Of a stretch of DNA of 64,000 nt, positions 20,189 to 32,934 are shown piece after piece. Origin of the DNA: Roseibium aggregatum IAM 12614 (GTDB lineage Bacteria; Pseudomonadota; Alphaproteobacteria; Rhizobiales; Stappiaceae); the NCBI RefSeq assembly GCF_000168975.1, contig NZ_AAUW01000007.1:186001-250000 (forward strand), in the 5' to 3' direction. The notes under the pieces were generated by a model. It saw only the letters and a program-made list of their open reading frames with translations. It had not been told where the DNA came from and ran no database searches. The position numbers and the translations under genes were made by a program. Each line of letters opens with the position of its first letter. The first letter of the stretch is position 1.

Positions 20189-20908
20189 TCAGTCACCCAC
20201 GACAGTGTAGGTGCCGGTTTCCTGAAGCACGCTGACGAGGGCGCCGGGCGTATGAATGGAAAACACGATGACAGGAATGGAATTGTCGCGTGCCAGGGCA
20301 ATGGCCGTGGTGTCCATGACTTTCAGGTTCCGGGTTATGATTTCGTCATAACCGAGCGTCTCGTAGCGCTCTGCGTCCGGGTTTACCTTCGGGTCTTCCG
20401 AATAGACGCCATCCACCTGCGTCCCCTTCAGGAAAGCGTCGCATTTCATCTCGGCAGCCCGCAGTGCCGCGCCACTGTCCGTGGTGAAGAATGGGTTGCC
20501 GGTACCACCCGCAAAGATGATCACATCGCCGTCTTCCATGTAGCGGTCGGCGACACGCTGAGAGAAGGTCTCGCAGATCGAGGGCACCGAGACAGCGGAC
20601 AGAACACGGGCGTTGACTTTCAGGCGACGCAGAGCGTCCGCCAGCGTCAGGCTGTTCATGATGGTTGCCAGCATGCCCATGTGGTCGCCGGTCACGCGGT
20701 TGCCACCCTTGGCGGCAACGGCGACACCGCGGAAGATGTTGCCACCACCGACGACAACGCCGACCTGGGCTCCAAGAGCCACTGCGTCGGCGATTTCCTT
20801 GGCGATCCTTTGCACAATGGCCGGGTCAATTCCAAAAGCCTGCGATCCCATCAGGGCCTCGCCGGAGAGTTTCAGAAGGATCCGTTTCCAGCGCAAGGAA
20901 TTCGTCAT
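20189..20908 (-). CDS. pyrH: UMP kinase
   Basis: Phosphorylates UMP to UDP in pyrimidine nucleotide synthesis. The 239-residue amino-acid-kinase fold has RILLKLSGEALMG at the N terminus, VVVGGGNIFRG in the glycine-rich phosphate loop, and FAGGTGNPFFTTDSGAALRA near the middle. It is separated from tsf by a terminator, so its expression probably depends on partial read-through or its own promoter. Confidence 0.97.
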   Translation of the reverse strand: MTNSLRWKRILLKLSGEALMGSQAFGIDPAIVQRIAKEIADAVALGAQVGVVVGGGNIFRGVAVAAKGGNRVTGDHMGMLATIMNSLTLADALRRLKVNARVLSAVSVPSICETFSQRVADRYMEDGDVIIFAGGTGNPFFTTDSGAALRAAEMKCDAFLKGTQVDGVYSEDPKVNPDAERYETLGYDEIITRNLKVMDTTAIALARDNSIPVIVFSIHTPGALVSVLQETGTYTVVGD

Positions 20909-20936
20909 GGGTGCACCCTTTTTAAAATGTCTTTCT

Positions 20937-20968
20937 AAAAAAAAAGCGCCGGACTTGCCGGCGCTTTT
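20937..20968 (-). terminator. Terminator between tsf and pyrH
   Basis: AGCGCCGG (20945-20952) pairs with CCGGCGCT (20958-20965) around a 5-nt loop, extended by A/T pairs, and is followed on the minus strand by about 9 T. It sits 9 bp past the tsf stop. Confidence 0.88.
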
Positions 20969-20976
20969 CCTTGAGC

Positions 20977-21894
20977 TTACTGCCCGGTGGCTGCTGCCAC
21001 CTCTGCGGCGAAGTCTTGCTCTTCCTTCTCGATCCCCTCGCCGATGGCGAAGCGGACAAAGCCGGTAAGTTTGACTTCGGCGCCGATTTCTTTCGCGAGC
21101 GCCTCTACGGCCTGCTCAACCGTCTGATCCGGGTTGATCACGAAGGCCTGCTTCACGAGGGTAACTTCCTCGTAGAATTTGCGCAAACGGCCTTCCACCA
21201 TTTTTTCAATGATGTTTTCCGGCTTGCCGGATTCGCGTGCCTGTTCGGAGAAGACAGACTTCTCACGCTCGACAACAGTCGGATCCAACTCATCGGTGTT
21301 CAGAGCCAGCGGGCTGGTTGCAGCAACGTGCATGGCAATCTGACGGCCGAGACCATTCAGCTTGTCCTTGTCACCAGCAGATTCCAGAGCCACCAGAACG
21401 CCGATCTTGCCCAGACCGTCGGAAACGGCACTGTGAACATAGGTCGCAACAACGCCTTCGTTCACGGCCAAAACCGCGGTACGGCGCAGGGTCATGTTTT
21501 CGCCGATCGTGGCGATAGCGTCGGTGATCGCCTCTGCAACCGGCTTGCCGTCGAGATTTGCAGCGGAAACGGCTTCAACGGAACCATCGGTGCCGACGGC
21601 GACCTTGGCAACGTTGGAAACCAGCTCCTGGAACCCTTCGTTGCGAGCAACGAAGTCGGTTTCGGAGTTCAGTTCGATCACGGCAGCCTTGTTGCCGTCA
21701 GCGGCAACACCGACCAGACCTTCAGCAGCCACACGGCCAGCCTTCTTGGCAGCCTTGGCCAGACCTTTGGTACGCAGCCAGTCAACGGCTGCTTCCATAT
21801 CGCCGCCCGCTTCAGTCAGGGCGGTCTTGCAGTCCATCATGCCAGCGCCGGATTTCTCGCGGAGCTCTTTTACCATCGCAGCGGTAATGCTCAT
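20977..21894 (-). CDS. tsf: Elongation factor Ts
   Basis: Guanine-nucleotide exchange factor for EF-Tu. The start at 21894 is preceded by GAGG and begins [20 protein letters not shown], the conserved N-terminal UBA-like module. At 305 residues it has the normal length. The core with [15 protein letters not shown] is intact. It is co-transcribed with rpsB. Confidence 0.97.
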   Translation of the reverse strand: MSITAAMVKELREKSGAGMMDCKTALTEAGGDMEAAVDWLRTKGLAKAAKKAGRVAAEGLVGVAADGNKAAVIELNSETDFVARNEGFQELVSNVAKVAVGTDGSVEAVSAANLDGKPVAEAITDAIATIGENMTLRRTAVLAVNEGVVATYVHSAVSDGLGKIGVLVALESAGDKDKLNGLGRQIAMHVAATSPLALNTDELDPTVVEREKSVFSEQARESGKPENIIEKMVEGRLRKFYEEVTLVKQAFVINPDQTVEQAVEALAKEIGAEVKLTGFVRFAIGEGIEKEEQDFAAEVAAATGQ

Positions 21895-21964
21895 CGATTG
21901 CCTCGTGCATGGGGGTTTCAGATGAGACACGGTTTAGCCGATGGCTTTCCGCGCCTTTATGACG

Positions 21965-21986
21965 GGGCTGCAACAAAGTGCAGCCC
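21965..21986. repeat. Hairpin in the rpsB-tsf gap
   Basis: Perfect 8-bp arms GGGCTGCA (21965-21972) and TGCAGCCC (21979-21986) around a 6-nt loop, with no T run on either strand. It may be an mRNA-stability or processing element between the two genes. Confidence 0.5.
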
Positions 21987-22038
21987 GCCTTGCGAATTTC
22001 AACAGTATTCTGCCGCGTCCAGCCGCGGCAGGAGAGGC

Positions 22039-22839
22039 TTAAGCCTCGGCAGCTGCTGCTTCAGCCGGAGCTTCTTCAGAAGCTGCGGCAAGAACTTCTT
22101 CAACCGGTGCTTCTTCCGATTCGCCGATGTCCATGCCGGAAGCACCCTGTGCACGGGAGATACCGTCGATGGCAGCACGTGCAATCAGGTCGCAGTAGAG
22201 CGACAGGGCGCGGCCAGCATCGTCGTTACCCGGCACCGGATAGGTGATGCCTTCCGGATTGGAGTTGGAATCGAGGATTGCAGCAACCGGGATACCCAGA
22301 CGACGGGCTTCCTGGATGGCAATGGCTTCACGGTTGGTGTCGATCACGAAGATCAGGTCCGGGATACCGCCCATGTCCTTGATACCGCCAAGGTTCCGCT
22401 CGAGCTTTTCACGCTCGCGGTCCATGAACAGACGCTCTTTCTTGGTCAGAGCGTTGGCAGCGTCGGAAGACAGGGTTTCTTCCAGCTTGCGCAGGCGCTG
22501 AATGGACTGGGAGATGGTCTTCCAGTTCGTCAGCATGCCGCCGAGCCAACGTGCGTTGACATAGTATTGAGCGGAGTTACGCGCTGCAGAAGCAACGGCT
22601 TCCTGTGCCTGGCGCTTGGTACCGACGATCAGAACGCGGCCACCGCCGGAAACCGTGTCGGACACGGCCTTGAGTGCCTGGTGCAGCAGCGGAACGGTCT
22701 GGGACAGGTCCATGATGTGAACATCGTTGCGTACACCAAAGATGTACTGACCCATGCGCGGGTTCCAACGGTGCTTCTGGTGACCAAAGTGAACGCCAGC
22801 TTCCAGCAGCTGACGCATGGTGAAATCGGGCAATGCCAT
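22039..22839 (-). CDS. rpsB: 30S ribosomal protein S2
   Basis: Ribosomal protein that binds late on the head of the small subunit. The 266-residue form starts at 22839 behind a good [24 protein letters not shown] and the motif [20 protein letters not shown] are diagnostic. The C-terminal tail is rich in Ala and Glu, as in many alphaproteobacterial S2 proteins. It is the first gene of the rpsB-tsf operon. Confidence 0.98.
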   Translation of the reverse strand: MALPDFTMRQLLEAGVHFGHQKHRWNPRMGQYIFGVRNDVHIMDLSQTVPLLHQALKAVSDTVSGGGRVLIVGTKRQAQEAVASAARNSAQYYVNARWLGGMLTNWKTISQSIQRLRKLEETLSSDAANALTKKERLFMDREREKLERNLGGIKDMGGIPDLIFVIDTNREAIAIQEARRLGIPVAAILDSNSNPEGITYPVPGNDDAGRALSLYCDLIARAAIDGISRAQGASGMDIGESEEAPVEEVLAAASEEAPAEAAAAEA

Positions 22840-22966
22840 GGCCCTTATCTCCTGAGTTTTCCGGTTTAACCTCCGCAAGAGGATGTGGACCGGAGAGGAT
22901 TTCCCTGCGGCCACCGGAAGGATCCCGATAAGCTCGGTTTCCGCCCCTTGCGTGTGGAATGCGCGC

Positions 22967-22995
22967 CTTATAGTGGGCTAGCAATTTTATTTCAA
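22967..22995 (-). promoter_or_regulatory. Vegetative promoter of the rpsB operon
   Basis: On the minus strand, TTGAAA (22995-22990) and TATAAG (22972-22967) are separated by exactly 17 bp. The expected transcription start is near 22960, leaving a ~120-nt leader before rpsB. S2 leaders are often sites of feedback control (family knowledge); none is proven here. Confidence 0.72.
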
Positions 22996-23078
22996 GGCCT
23001 AAGGGCTCGTTTTCTTGCCGGTTTCGCACCTTTGCAGACCTTTGCCCGCATCGCCGGCATACTTGGTGCGGTTCCGCC

Positions 23079-23333
23079 CTATTTTCCGTCTTCGATCTTT
23101 TCAGTAACAGTCCGCGACCACTTTTGCGACCATGCACCGAATGGGGACAGCAGTCCGAACAGCTCCTGCCCTAGATCGGTCAGCAGGTACCCCCTTCCGT
23201 CATGATCGACGAGTGCGCATTCTTTCAACTCTTTCAGTCGTTTGTTCAGAACCGTCGGCTGAACACCTGTCATCGCTCTTCCCACACGGGACGACGGAAT
23301 CACTTCGTCCGTGTATGGATAAACTCCCGCCAC
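23079..23333 (-). pseudogene. N-terminally truncated HxlR-like winged-helix regulator
   Basis: An 84-codon frame from a GTG at 23333. VQPTVLNKRLKELKECALV followed by GYLLTDLGQELFGLLSPFGAW resembles the recognition helix, wing and C-terminal helix of HxlR-type repressors, which usually have 100-150 residues. The N-terminal helices before the recognition helix are missing. An in-frame stop lies two codons upstream of the GTG (TGA at 23339-23337), so the frame cannot be extended. Only 18 bp separates it from the divergent VOC gene. It may be a decayed regulator of that gene, or a short functional DNA-binding protein. Confidence 0.5.
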
Positions 23334-23351
23334 TTTTCACGGAGCCTCGTC

Positions 23352-23753
23352 TTGACCACCAAAGGCATCAACCACCTCGGCCTCAATGTCCGGGATCTGG
23401 ACCAGACCACCGCCTTCTTCACCGAGTTGCTCGGTTGGAAACTGCAGGCGCGCGACGATGCCTATCCGCGCACCACCGTTTCGGACGGCACGGCCCGTTT
23501 TACCCTCTGGCAAGCCGACCGCACGCGGCCCATGACGGAGTTCGACCGTAAGACCAATATCGGCCTGCACCACGTGGCGCTGGAAGTTGAAAGCGAGGAA
23601 GAGCTTCTCGATCTTGCGGCCAGGATCCGCACCTGGCCAGGCACTACGATCGAATTCGAGCCGGAACTTCTCGGCGGCGGCCCACGCAAACACATGATGT
23701 TCACAGAGCCCGGCGGCATCCGGCTGGAAATCATCTGGCCAGCCGGGGCTTAG
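23352..23753 (+). CDS. VOC/glyoxalase-family protein
   Basis: Member of the vicinal-oxygen-chelate superfamily (glyoxalase I, dioxygenases, resistance proteins). I place the start at a TTG (23352) because GGAG lies 7 bp upstream and no in-frame ATG occurs near; the protein is then 133 residues and opens directly with the fold (INHLGLNVRDLDQTTAFFTE). Two beta-alpha-beta-beta-beta modules are visible, the second starting IGLHHVALEV, and the C-terminal EPGGIRLEIIW supplies a likely metal ligand. Substrate unknown. It is divergent from an HxlR-like remnant, a pairing often seen in small detoxification loci. Confidence 0.8.
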   Translation: MTTKGINHLGLNVRDLDQTTAFFTELLGWKLQARDDAYPRTTVSDGTARFTLWQADRTRPMTEFDRKTNIGLHHVALEVESEEELLDLAARIRTWPGTTIEFEPELLGGGPRKHMMFTEPGGIRLEIIWPAGA

Positions 23754-23767
23754 ATGTAAATCCGCCT

Positions 23768-23799
23768 AGGCCACCTGAACGTCGGTGACGCCCGGCACC
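23768..23799. repeat. Upstream copy of a 32-bp direct repeat (dnaE 3' tail)
   Basis: Thirty-two bases are identical to 25157-25188. Read on the minus strand, this copy encodes VPGVTDVQVA followed by a TAG stop, which is the exact C terminus of the DnaE protein encoded next door (which stops with TGA). It is a detached tail of dnaE flanking the MFS gene. Confidence 0.95.
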
Positions 23800-23902
23800 A
23801 CTGATACAGTCTACGATCGCCATCCGACGGTCCGGTTCCGAACACAGGCAAGTAATTTAAAGCGGAAATCAAAGTGTCAAGAAAAGGCGGTAGTGATGAC
23901 AG

Positions 23903-25081
23903 ATGAACCGTCACTTGCTCGCCTTTTCTCTTCTCGCTGTAACACAAGTTTTTGGCTGGGGCGCCGTCAGCAGCTTGCCAGTTATCGCCACTCAGGTTTC
24001 GAGAGATCTTGGAGTAGATCTGGCGACGGTTTTTCTCGGTACCTCTGTCATGTTCGTCGCGATGGGAATCACTTCTCCCTGGGCGGGTCGTCTCATCGGC
24101 CGTTCCGGTCCAAGAAGAACAATGGCTGCCGGCGCGACCTTGATCGGGGCCAGCCTTTGCCTCGTAGCGCGCAGCACCTCGGCAGAGCTTTTTCTGCTCG
24201 GTTGGGGAATTGTTGGGGTTGCAGGGGCCATGTTTCTGACCACTGCTGCCTATGCCTACCTTGCAGAACATGGCGATCAAGCTGCCCGAGGCATGATTGG
24301 CAGCCTCATGCTTGTTACCGGACTTGCGGGCAGTGTTTTCTGGCCCGTGACGGCTTTTCTGTTTGAAGTTGCAGGCTGGCGAATGACGATCCTGATTTAT
24401 GCAGGCGGCATGACCTTGCTCGTAGCTCCTGCCCTCTATCTGGGGCTGCCTGACACCGCTAGGGCAATCGCAACGACTGAAACGGGAGACAAGATCAGAT
24501 ACGCTCGCAAACCGATTTTTATACTTGTTGTTGTTGCCATCGCTCTCAACAGTTTCGTCACCTTCGGTATTGATGCCATCGGTATTGAACTGTTTCGTGC
24601 GCTCGGCAGCGACCTTGCCTCCGCCGTCGCGGTCGCTTCCCTTCTGGGCATCTTCAAGGTTGGCGGACGTCTGATTGACGTGCTCGGTGGCAGGAACTGG
24701 GACGGGCTATCAACCGCGCTCGTCTCCGGCATTGTCCTTCCGCTCGGTTTGTTGGCCATTGCCCTGGGCGGAAAAAACCTGATGACGATCACAGTTTATC
24801 TTTGTCTTTTCGGCCTTGGCAGCGGTGCCTTTGCGGTCGCCCGCGCAACCATGCCTCTGGTCTTTTTCAGCAAGGCAGACTATGCGGCCGCGATGTCTGC
24901 GATCGCCCTCCCAATGCACCTCATCAACGCGCTTGCCCCGCCCGCTCTCGCCGCGGTGCTGGTCCATACCGGCCCGACGTCTGTCTTGAGCCTTTTGGCG
25001 GCCATAAGTGCCGTTGCGCTCCTGACCCTGTGTTACCTGAAAAGGATGCAAGGTCAGAAAACTGCCGGGCAAACCTATTGA
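23903..25081 (+). CDS. Major facilitator superfamily transporter
   Basis: A 392-residue inner-membrane transporter with about 12 hydrophobic helices. The loop between helices 2 and 3 holds GRLIGRSGPRRTM, the MFS signature A region. Helix 5 contains GLAGSVFWPVTAFLFEVAGW, and the second half repeats the topology (FKVGGRLIDVLGG). The substrate is not predictable; small efflux carriers for drugs or organic compounds are the closest general type. The start has only a weak, distant Shine-Dalgarno. It lies on the opposite strand to dnaE and is bracketed by a direct repeat of the dnaE tail, which suggests a recently inserted segment. Confidence 0.88.
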   Translation: MNRHLLAFSLLAVTQVFGWGAVSSLPVIATQVSRDLGVDLATVFLGTSVMFVAMGITSPWAGRLIGRSGPRRTMAAGATLIGASLCLVARSTSAELFLLGWGIVGVAGAMFLTTAAYAYLAEHGDQAARGMIGSLMLVTGLAGSVFWPVTAFLFEVAGWRMTILIYAGGMTLLVAPALYLGLPDTARAIATTETGDKIRYARKPIFILVVVAIALNSFVTFGIDAIGIELFRALGSDLASAVAVASLLGIFKVGGRLIDVLGGRNWDGLSTALVSGIVLPLGLLAIALGGKNLMTITVYLCLFGLGSGAFAVARATMPLVFFSKADYAAAMSAIALPMHLINALAPPALAAVLVHTGPTSVLSLLAAISAVALLTLCYLKRMQGQKTAGQTY

Positions 25082-25154
25082 CTGAAAAACTCATAGGGCT
25101 CCACCACTGCAAGCATACCTCACTCTAACTTTAGAAAAGGTGCTTTCAGCCGCT

Positions 25155-28658
<3,504 letters not shown>

Positions 28659-28853
28659 GGCGGCTCTCTTAGCATCTTCCAGAATCAGCGCTCAAGTGAA
28701 GCGCGTTCGGAATTGCCTGTCGAGACGCCAAGAGAGTTGTTCCCGCTGTTCTTTGCCCCTCACCTCGCCACCCTTAGGCGGCCCAAGGCCCGGCTCACAA
28801 AGAACGCGCACCGGCACTAGCAGCAGGCACGGCACTCATGAAGGAAGAAAGGG

Positions 28854-28952
28854 TCACCCGACGGAGAGCAGCACATCACCCCAGACGGCGAGCGTCGTAC
28901 AAAAACAAACCATTGCACCGAAAGCGGCAAAATCACGAGCGATATGGATCAT
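28854..28952 (-). CDS. Predicted 32-aa single-helix membrane peptide
   Basis: Short frame starting at an ATG preceded by a textbook GGAGG with 5-bp spacing. The product begins MIHIARDFAAFGAMVCFCTT and ends with AVWGDVLLSVG: an amphipathic start and one hydrophobic helix of about 20 residues. The frame could be extended upstream, but the Shine-Dalgarno clearly marks this start. It lies between lolD and dnaE on the same strand. Small hydrophobic proteins of this kind occur in alphaproteobacterial genomes but I cannot assign a role. Confidence 0.6.
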   Translation of the reverse strand: MIHIARDFAAFGAMVCFCTTLAVWGDVLLSVG

Positions 28953-29166
28953 CACACCCTCCAACCTTGGCTCATTGCGTAATTGGATGATGTTCCATCT
29001 TTGTTCCTTTTGCAAGCCCTTTTTGTTCCTCTTGCCATCAGACAAATCAAATTTGCTGAAAACTTCGGGTTTTCGCTTTGTTCTCCATCGTGGCTGCAAC
29101 TGCAGACGACCGTTCAGACAGAGTTGCAGAGGAAATTTTTGACGTCAGTGATCAGATGGGGAAAAG
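28953..29166. other. Intergenic stretch upstream of the small peptide
   Basis: Non-coding gap of 214 bp between lolD and the 32-aa peptide, with the 195 bp between the peptide and dnaE (28659-28853) also lacking a gene. I see no clear promoter, terminator or repeat. Several frames open here but none has a ribosome site or recognisable product. Confidence 0.4.
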
Positions 29167-29877
29167 CTAGAGATCCTTGACGAGACCATCGGAGAGCGTG
29201 ATTGCCCTGTCCATTCGACCTGCCAGTTCAAGATTGTGGGTCGCAAAGAGCGTTGCAACGCCGGACGCCCGCACCAAAGCCTGCAAGGCGTCGAATACAT
29301 ACCCTGCAGTATTGGGATCCAGGTTTCCCGTAGGCTCGTCAAGCAGCAGTATCCGCGGGGCGTTGGCCACCGCGCGGGCAACGGCCACCCGCTGCTGCTC
29401 CCCGCCTGAAAGCTCCGACGGGCGATGGCTGCCACGTTCGCCGAGGCGCATGTATTTCAGAAGCTCGTCCGCGCGTTCTGCCGCCACCTTTCGCGAAAGA
29501 CCACGGATCATCTGCGGCATCATCACGTTTTCCTGCGCAGTAAACTCCGGCAGCAGGTGATGAAACTGATAAACAAACCCGATGTCATTGCGCCGGATGG
29601 CAGTCCGCTCCTCATCCGACAGATCTGAACAGTTGACCGGTCCCAGAAACACATCGCCGTCGTCAGGCCGTTCCAGCAGACCGGCGATATGCAAGAGGGT
29701 CGATTTGCCGGTTCCGGAGGGGGCGACCAGGGCCACCATCTCACCTGCCTCGATGCGCAAGTTGGCACCGTTCAGAATATGAAGTTCGCGATCCCCCTCA
29801 TCGAAACTGCGGGTGATGCCCGAAAGATGCAGGGCAGCGGGTGCCAGTCCAGGGGTCTGGTTGGGGTCAACGGCCAT
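29167..29877 (-). CDS. lolD: Lipoprotein-releasing ABC transporter ATPase
   Basis: ATPase of the Lol system, which extracts outer-membrane lipoproteins from the inner membrane. The start at 29877 is preceded by GGAG at 6 bp; a second ATG two codons upstream has no spacing. The 236-residue protein has Walker [10 protein letters not shown], signature [14 protein letters not shown], and Walker [13 protein letters not shown]. It is 17 bp downstream of the permease gene, forming the expected pair. Confidence 0.95.
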   Translation of the reverse strand: MAVDPNQTPGLAPAALHLSGITRSFDEGDRELHILNGANLRIEAGEMVALVAPSGTGKSTLLHIAGLLERPDDGDVFLGPVNCSDLSDEERTAIRRNDIGFVYQFHHLLPEFTAQENVMMPQMIRGLSRKVAAERADELLKYMRLGERGSHRPSELSGGEQQRVAVARAVANAPRILLLDEPTGNLDPNTAGYVFDALQALVRASGVATLFATHNLELAGRMDRAITLSDGLVKDL

Positions 29878-29894
29878 GTTCATCTCCCGTCTCC

Positions 29895-31199
29895 CTATTC
29901 ATATCTGAGGGCTTCGACAGGATCGAGCCGCGCTGCCCGCCAGGCCGGATAAACCGTCGCCAGAAGCGACAGCACAAGAGCCATGATGAGCACGGTTATT
30001 GTCTCGCCTGAGTCTATTTCAGCCGGCAACTGAGACAGAAAGTAAAGCGTCGGATCGAAAAGTTCGGTCCTCGTCATCCAGGATACGAACTGACGGATAG
30101 ACTCGATATTGAGGCAAACCAGAAGCCCCAGAAAGAAACCGGCGAACGTTCCGACAAAACCGATGCTGGCACCGGTAATCAGGAAAACGCGCATGATCGA
30201 GCCGCGCGTCGCCCCCATGGTTCTCAAAATGGCAATGTCCTTGCCCTTGTCCTTCACCAGCATGATCATGCCGGAAATGATGTTGAGCGCGGCCACCAGA
30301 ACGATCAGCGTCAGGATGATGAACATCACATTGCGCTCGACTTCCAGAGCTGAAAAGAACGTCACATTGCGCTGGCGCCAGTCGGTCACGAACGTCGGGC
30401 GGTCCGCAGCTTCCTCGATCATGCTCTTCATGGCACCGACCCTGTCCGGGTCCGCCACATAGACCTCGATACCGGTCGCCTTGCCGTCCATATTGAAATA
30501 GGCCTGCGATTCTTCCATCGGCATGAACAGGAAGGTCGCGTCGTATTCGCTCATGCCGATTTCAAAGATGGCGGTAACCGGATAAGCCTTCAACCGCGGG
30601 GTCACTCCCATGGGAGTCACGCTGCCACGCGGCGAAATGATCGTAACATTGTCGCCAAGTGAAATGCCCAGCTGCTGCGCCATGCGCGATCCGATGGCAA
30701 CGCCTTCGCCGGCATCGAAGCCATCCAGTGAGCCCGAGCGGACATTGTTCGCAATCAGCGGCACCCGGCGCAGATCACTTTCGTGAAGACCACGCACGAG
30801 AGCCCCGAAATTTCCCGCAGGCCCGGAGACCAGTGCCTGTCCTTCGACGAAAGGAATCGCACTGACAACCTCCGGCACGCCCTGGAGCCGGGCGGAAACC
30901 GCATCATAGTCCGTCAGCGGCTGATCGATCGGTTGAACCAACATATGCCCATTGATACCGAGGATCTTGCCGAGAAGCTCGGTCCGGAAGCCGTTCATCA
31001 CAGCCATCACGATGATCAGCGTCGCCACGCCCAGCATGATGCCGGCGAACGAAAAACCTGCAATGACGGAGATGAACGTCTCACGCCGCCTGGACCGCAG
31101 ATAGCGGCCTGCGATCATCCATTCAAATGCGGAAAAAGCACGCGTTGGGGCTGCCGGTTTGCGACCGTCGTCAATGTCCGCCGTATCTACCGCTGTCAT
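29895..31199 (-). CDS. lolC: Lipoprotein-releasing system permease (LolC/LolE family)
   Basis: Membrane partner of LolD. The 434-residue protein has one N-terminal membrane helix ([20 protein letters not shown]), a ~200-residue periplasmic MacB-like domain, and three C-terminal helices with the FtsX-like permease fold. Only one LolC/E-type gene is present, consistent with species that use a single homodimeric subunit. The cytoplasmic N terminus ends in [13 protein letters not shown], typical for the family. Confidence 0.93.
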   Translation of the reverse strand: MTAVDTADIDDGRKPAAPTRAFSAFEWMIAGRYLRSRRRETFISVIAGFSFAGIMLGVATLIIVMAVMNGFRTELLGKILGINGHMLVQPIDQPLTDYDAVSARLQGVPEVVSAIPFVEGQALVSGPAGNFGALVRGLHESDLRRVPLIANNVRSGSLDGFDAGEGVAIGSRMAQQLGISLGDNVTIISPRGSVTPMGVTPRLKAYPVTAIFEIGMSEYDATFLFMPMEESQAYFNMDGKATGIEVYVADPDRVGAMKSMIEEAADRPTFVTDWRQRNVTFFSALEVERNVMFIILTLIVLVAALNIISGMIMLVKDKGKDIAILRTMGATRGSIMRVFLITGASIGFVGTFAGFFLGLLVCLNIESIRQFVSWMTRTELFDPTLYFLSQLPAEIDSGETITVLIMALVLSLLATVYPAWRAARLDPVEALRYE

Positions 31200-31323
31200 T
31201 GTCCATCCAGTTCAGCACAGCCCCAAATTCAGCGCAGCCTGCGAGCGAAGTTGCCCCGGCAGACCGGCTGGCCGCAGCGGAACGCCACGGCCGAATCCCC
31301 ACACAGAGGATCACCGGACTTGG

Positions 31324-32652
31324 TTAGTCCGTCAATGCCGCCGTCAGCTTGTTCAAGGTGGCTTCCGGAGAAAGCATTTCCTTTTCCCCAGTTGCCCGGT
31401 CCTTGACCTCCAGCAATCCGTCCTTCAGGCCGCGCGGCCCGGCAACGACCTGGAACGGCAAGCCGATCAGATCCATCGTCGCGAACTTCGCACCGGCCCG
31501 CGTGTCCGTATCGTCGTAAAGAACCTCGATGCCCGCGGCTTCGAACTTGGCATAGAGATCTTCACACACCGGATCCGTCAGCTCGTCCCCCGGTTTCAGG
31601 TTCACCAGCCCCACATGGAACGGTGCGACGGATTTCGGCCAGACGATTCCGTTCTCGTCATGATTGGCTTCGATCAAGGCGCCAAGAAGGCGCGATACGC
31701 CCACACCGTAAGAGCCCATGTGGACCGGCACTTCCGTACCTTCTGCGGTCGCAACCTTGGCACCCATCGCATCGGAATACTTGGTTCCGAAGTAGAAGAT
31801 GTGCCCCACTTCGATACCCCGTGCCGAAACGCGGGTATCTTCAGGCAGCGCTCCGAATGCGGCTTCGTCGTGCATTTCGTCTGTCGCCGCATAGGGCGTC
31901 GTCCACTCGGTCACGATCGGCGTCAGATCGGAGAAGAAATCCGTGTCTTCTGCAGGCGTCGGCAGCTCCAGCAGCGACTTGTCGCAGAACACTTCGCTTT
32001 CGCCGGTTTCGGCCAGAATGATGAACTCATGGCTCATGTCGCCGCCGATCGGCCCGGTGTCGGCCTTCATCGGGATCGCCTTCAGCCCCATCCGGGCAAA
32101 GGTGCGCAGGTAGGCAACAAACATCCGGTTATAGGCGTGACGGGCCGATTCCTTGTCCAGATCGAAGGAATAGGCATCCTTCATCAGGAATTCCCGGCCA
32201 CGCATGACACCGAAGCGCGGGCGCACCTCGTCGCGGAACTTCCACTGAATGTGATAGAGGTTCAGCGGCAGGTCCTTGTAGGAACGCACGTACCCACGGA
32301 AGATGTCGGTGATCATCTCCTCGTTGGTCGGCCCGAACAGCATATCCCGCTCATGACGGTCGGTGATGCGCAGCATCTCCTTGCCATAGGCATCATAGCG
32401 GCCGCTTTCCCGCCACAGGTCCGCAGACTGAATTGTCGGCATCAGCAGTTGAATGGCCCCTGCCCTGGCCTGTTCTTCTTCCACGATCCGTTCAATCTTG
32501 CGCAGGACCTTCAACCCCAGCGGCAACCAGGAATAGATTCCGGCGGACTGCTGACGAATCATGCCGGCACGCAGCATCAGCCGGTGGGACACGATTTCCG
32601 CTTCCTTGGGTGTTTCTTTCAAGATGGGCAGGAAATAACGGGAAAGACGCAT
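31324..32652 (-). CDS. proS: Prolyl-tRNA synthetase (short, insertion-free type)
   Basis: Class II synthetase charging tRNA-Pro. At 442 residues it lacks the long editing insertion of the E. coli enzyme; this shorter form is typical of alphaproteobacteria. Visible motifs include [20 protein letters not shown] near the N terminus, [17 protein letters not shown] (motif 2), and [16 protein letters not shown] (motif 3 region). A C-terminal anticodon-binding domain follows. Missing editing of mischarged Ala-tRNA-Pro would have to be done by a separate protein (known for the family; not in this window). Confidence 0.96.
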   Translation of the reverse strand: MRLSRYFLPILKETPKEAEIVSHRLMLRAGMIRQQSAGIYSWLPLGLKVLRKIERIVEEEQARAGAIQLLMPTIQSADLWRESGRYDAYGKEMLRITDRHERDMLFGPTNEEMITDIFRGYVRSYKDLPLNLYHIQWKFRDEVRPRFGVMRGREFLMKDAYSFDLDKESARHAYNRMFVAYLRTFARMGLKAIPMKADTGPIGGDMSHEFIILAETGESEVFCDKSLLELPTPAEDTDFFSDLTPIVTEWTTPYAATDEMHDEAAFGALPEDTRVSARGIEVGHIFYFGTKYSDAMGAKVATAEGTEVPVHMGSYGVGVSRLLGALIEANHDENGIVWPKSVAPFHVGLVNLKPGDELTDPVCEDLYAKFEAAGIEVLYDDTDTRAGAKFATMDLIGLPFQVVAGPRGLKDGLLEVKDRATGEKEMLSPEATLNKLTAALTD

Positions 32653-32899
32653 GAATGTTCTCTCAATCTAGGGCATCGCCTGTTTTGTGCGCAGTCAAAG
32701 CGCAAGCTGCCACCAAATACAAGTCCTTTGCGCAGACAGGGCTGCCTTATACAGAAATGAGGGCAAAATAGCGCATGAACGCAGGCAATGGCCGCGGTTT
32801 GCCGTCTAAATTTTAGCCGGTTTCGGATCCAGGGCCTCGGTACGAATTACCGCTAAGGAAATAGGCAAGCATAAAAAATAGCCTGTGCACGACAAATAG
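32653..32899. other. Intergenic region upstream of proS
   Basis: About 250 bp between proS (minus) and the orphan RNA locus (plus). It must contain the proS promoter, but I could not identify a convincing -35/-10 pair. No protein-coding frame here has a ribosome site or a recognisable product. Confidence 0.4.
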
Positions 32900-32928
32900 G
32901 TGACAAGACTGAATCTATCCGCTAGTTT
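32900..32928 (+). promoter_or_regulatory. Candidate promoter of the orphan RNA
   Basis: GTGACA (32900-32905) and TAGTTT (32923-32928) are spaced by exactly 17 bp. The -35 matches 5 of 6 positions, the -10 only 3 of 6. It would start transcription near 32935, just before a structured, terminator-ended segment. Confidence 0.35.
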
Positions 32929-32934
32929 CCATCT

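Noticed and set aside
28659-28853. A LexA box upstream of dnaE (GTTC repeats near 28740)
   Set aside because: The two GTTC units are spaced by 5 rather than the 7 bases of the Rhizobiales SOS box.
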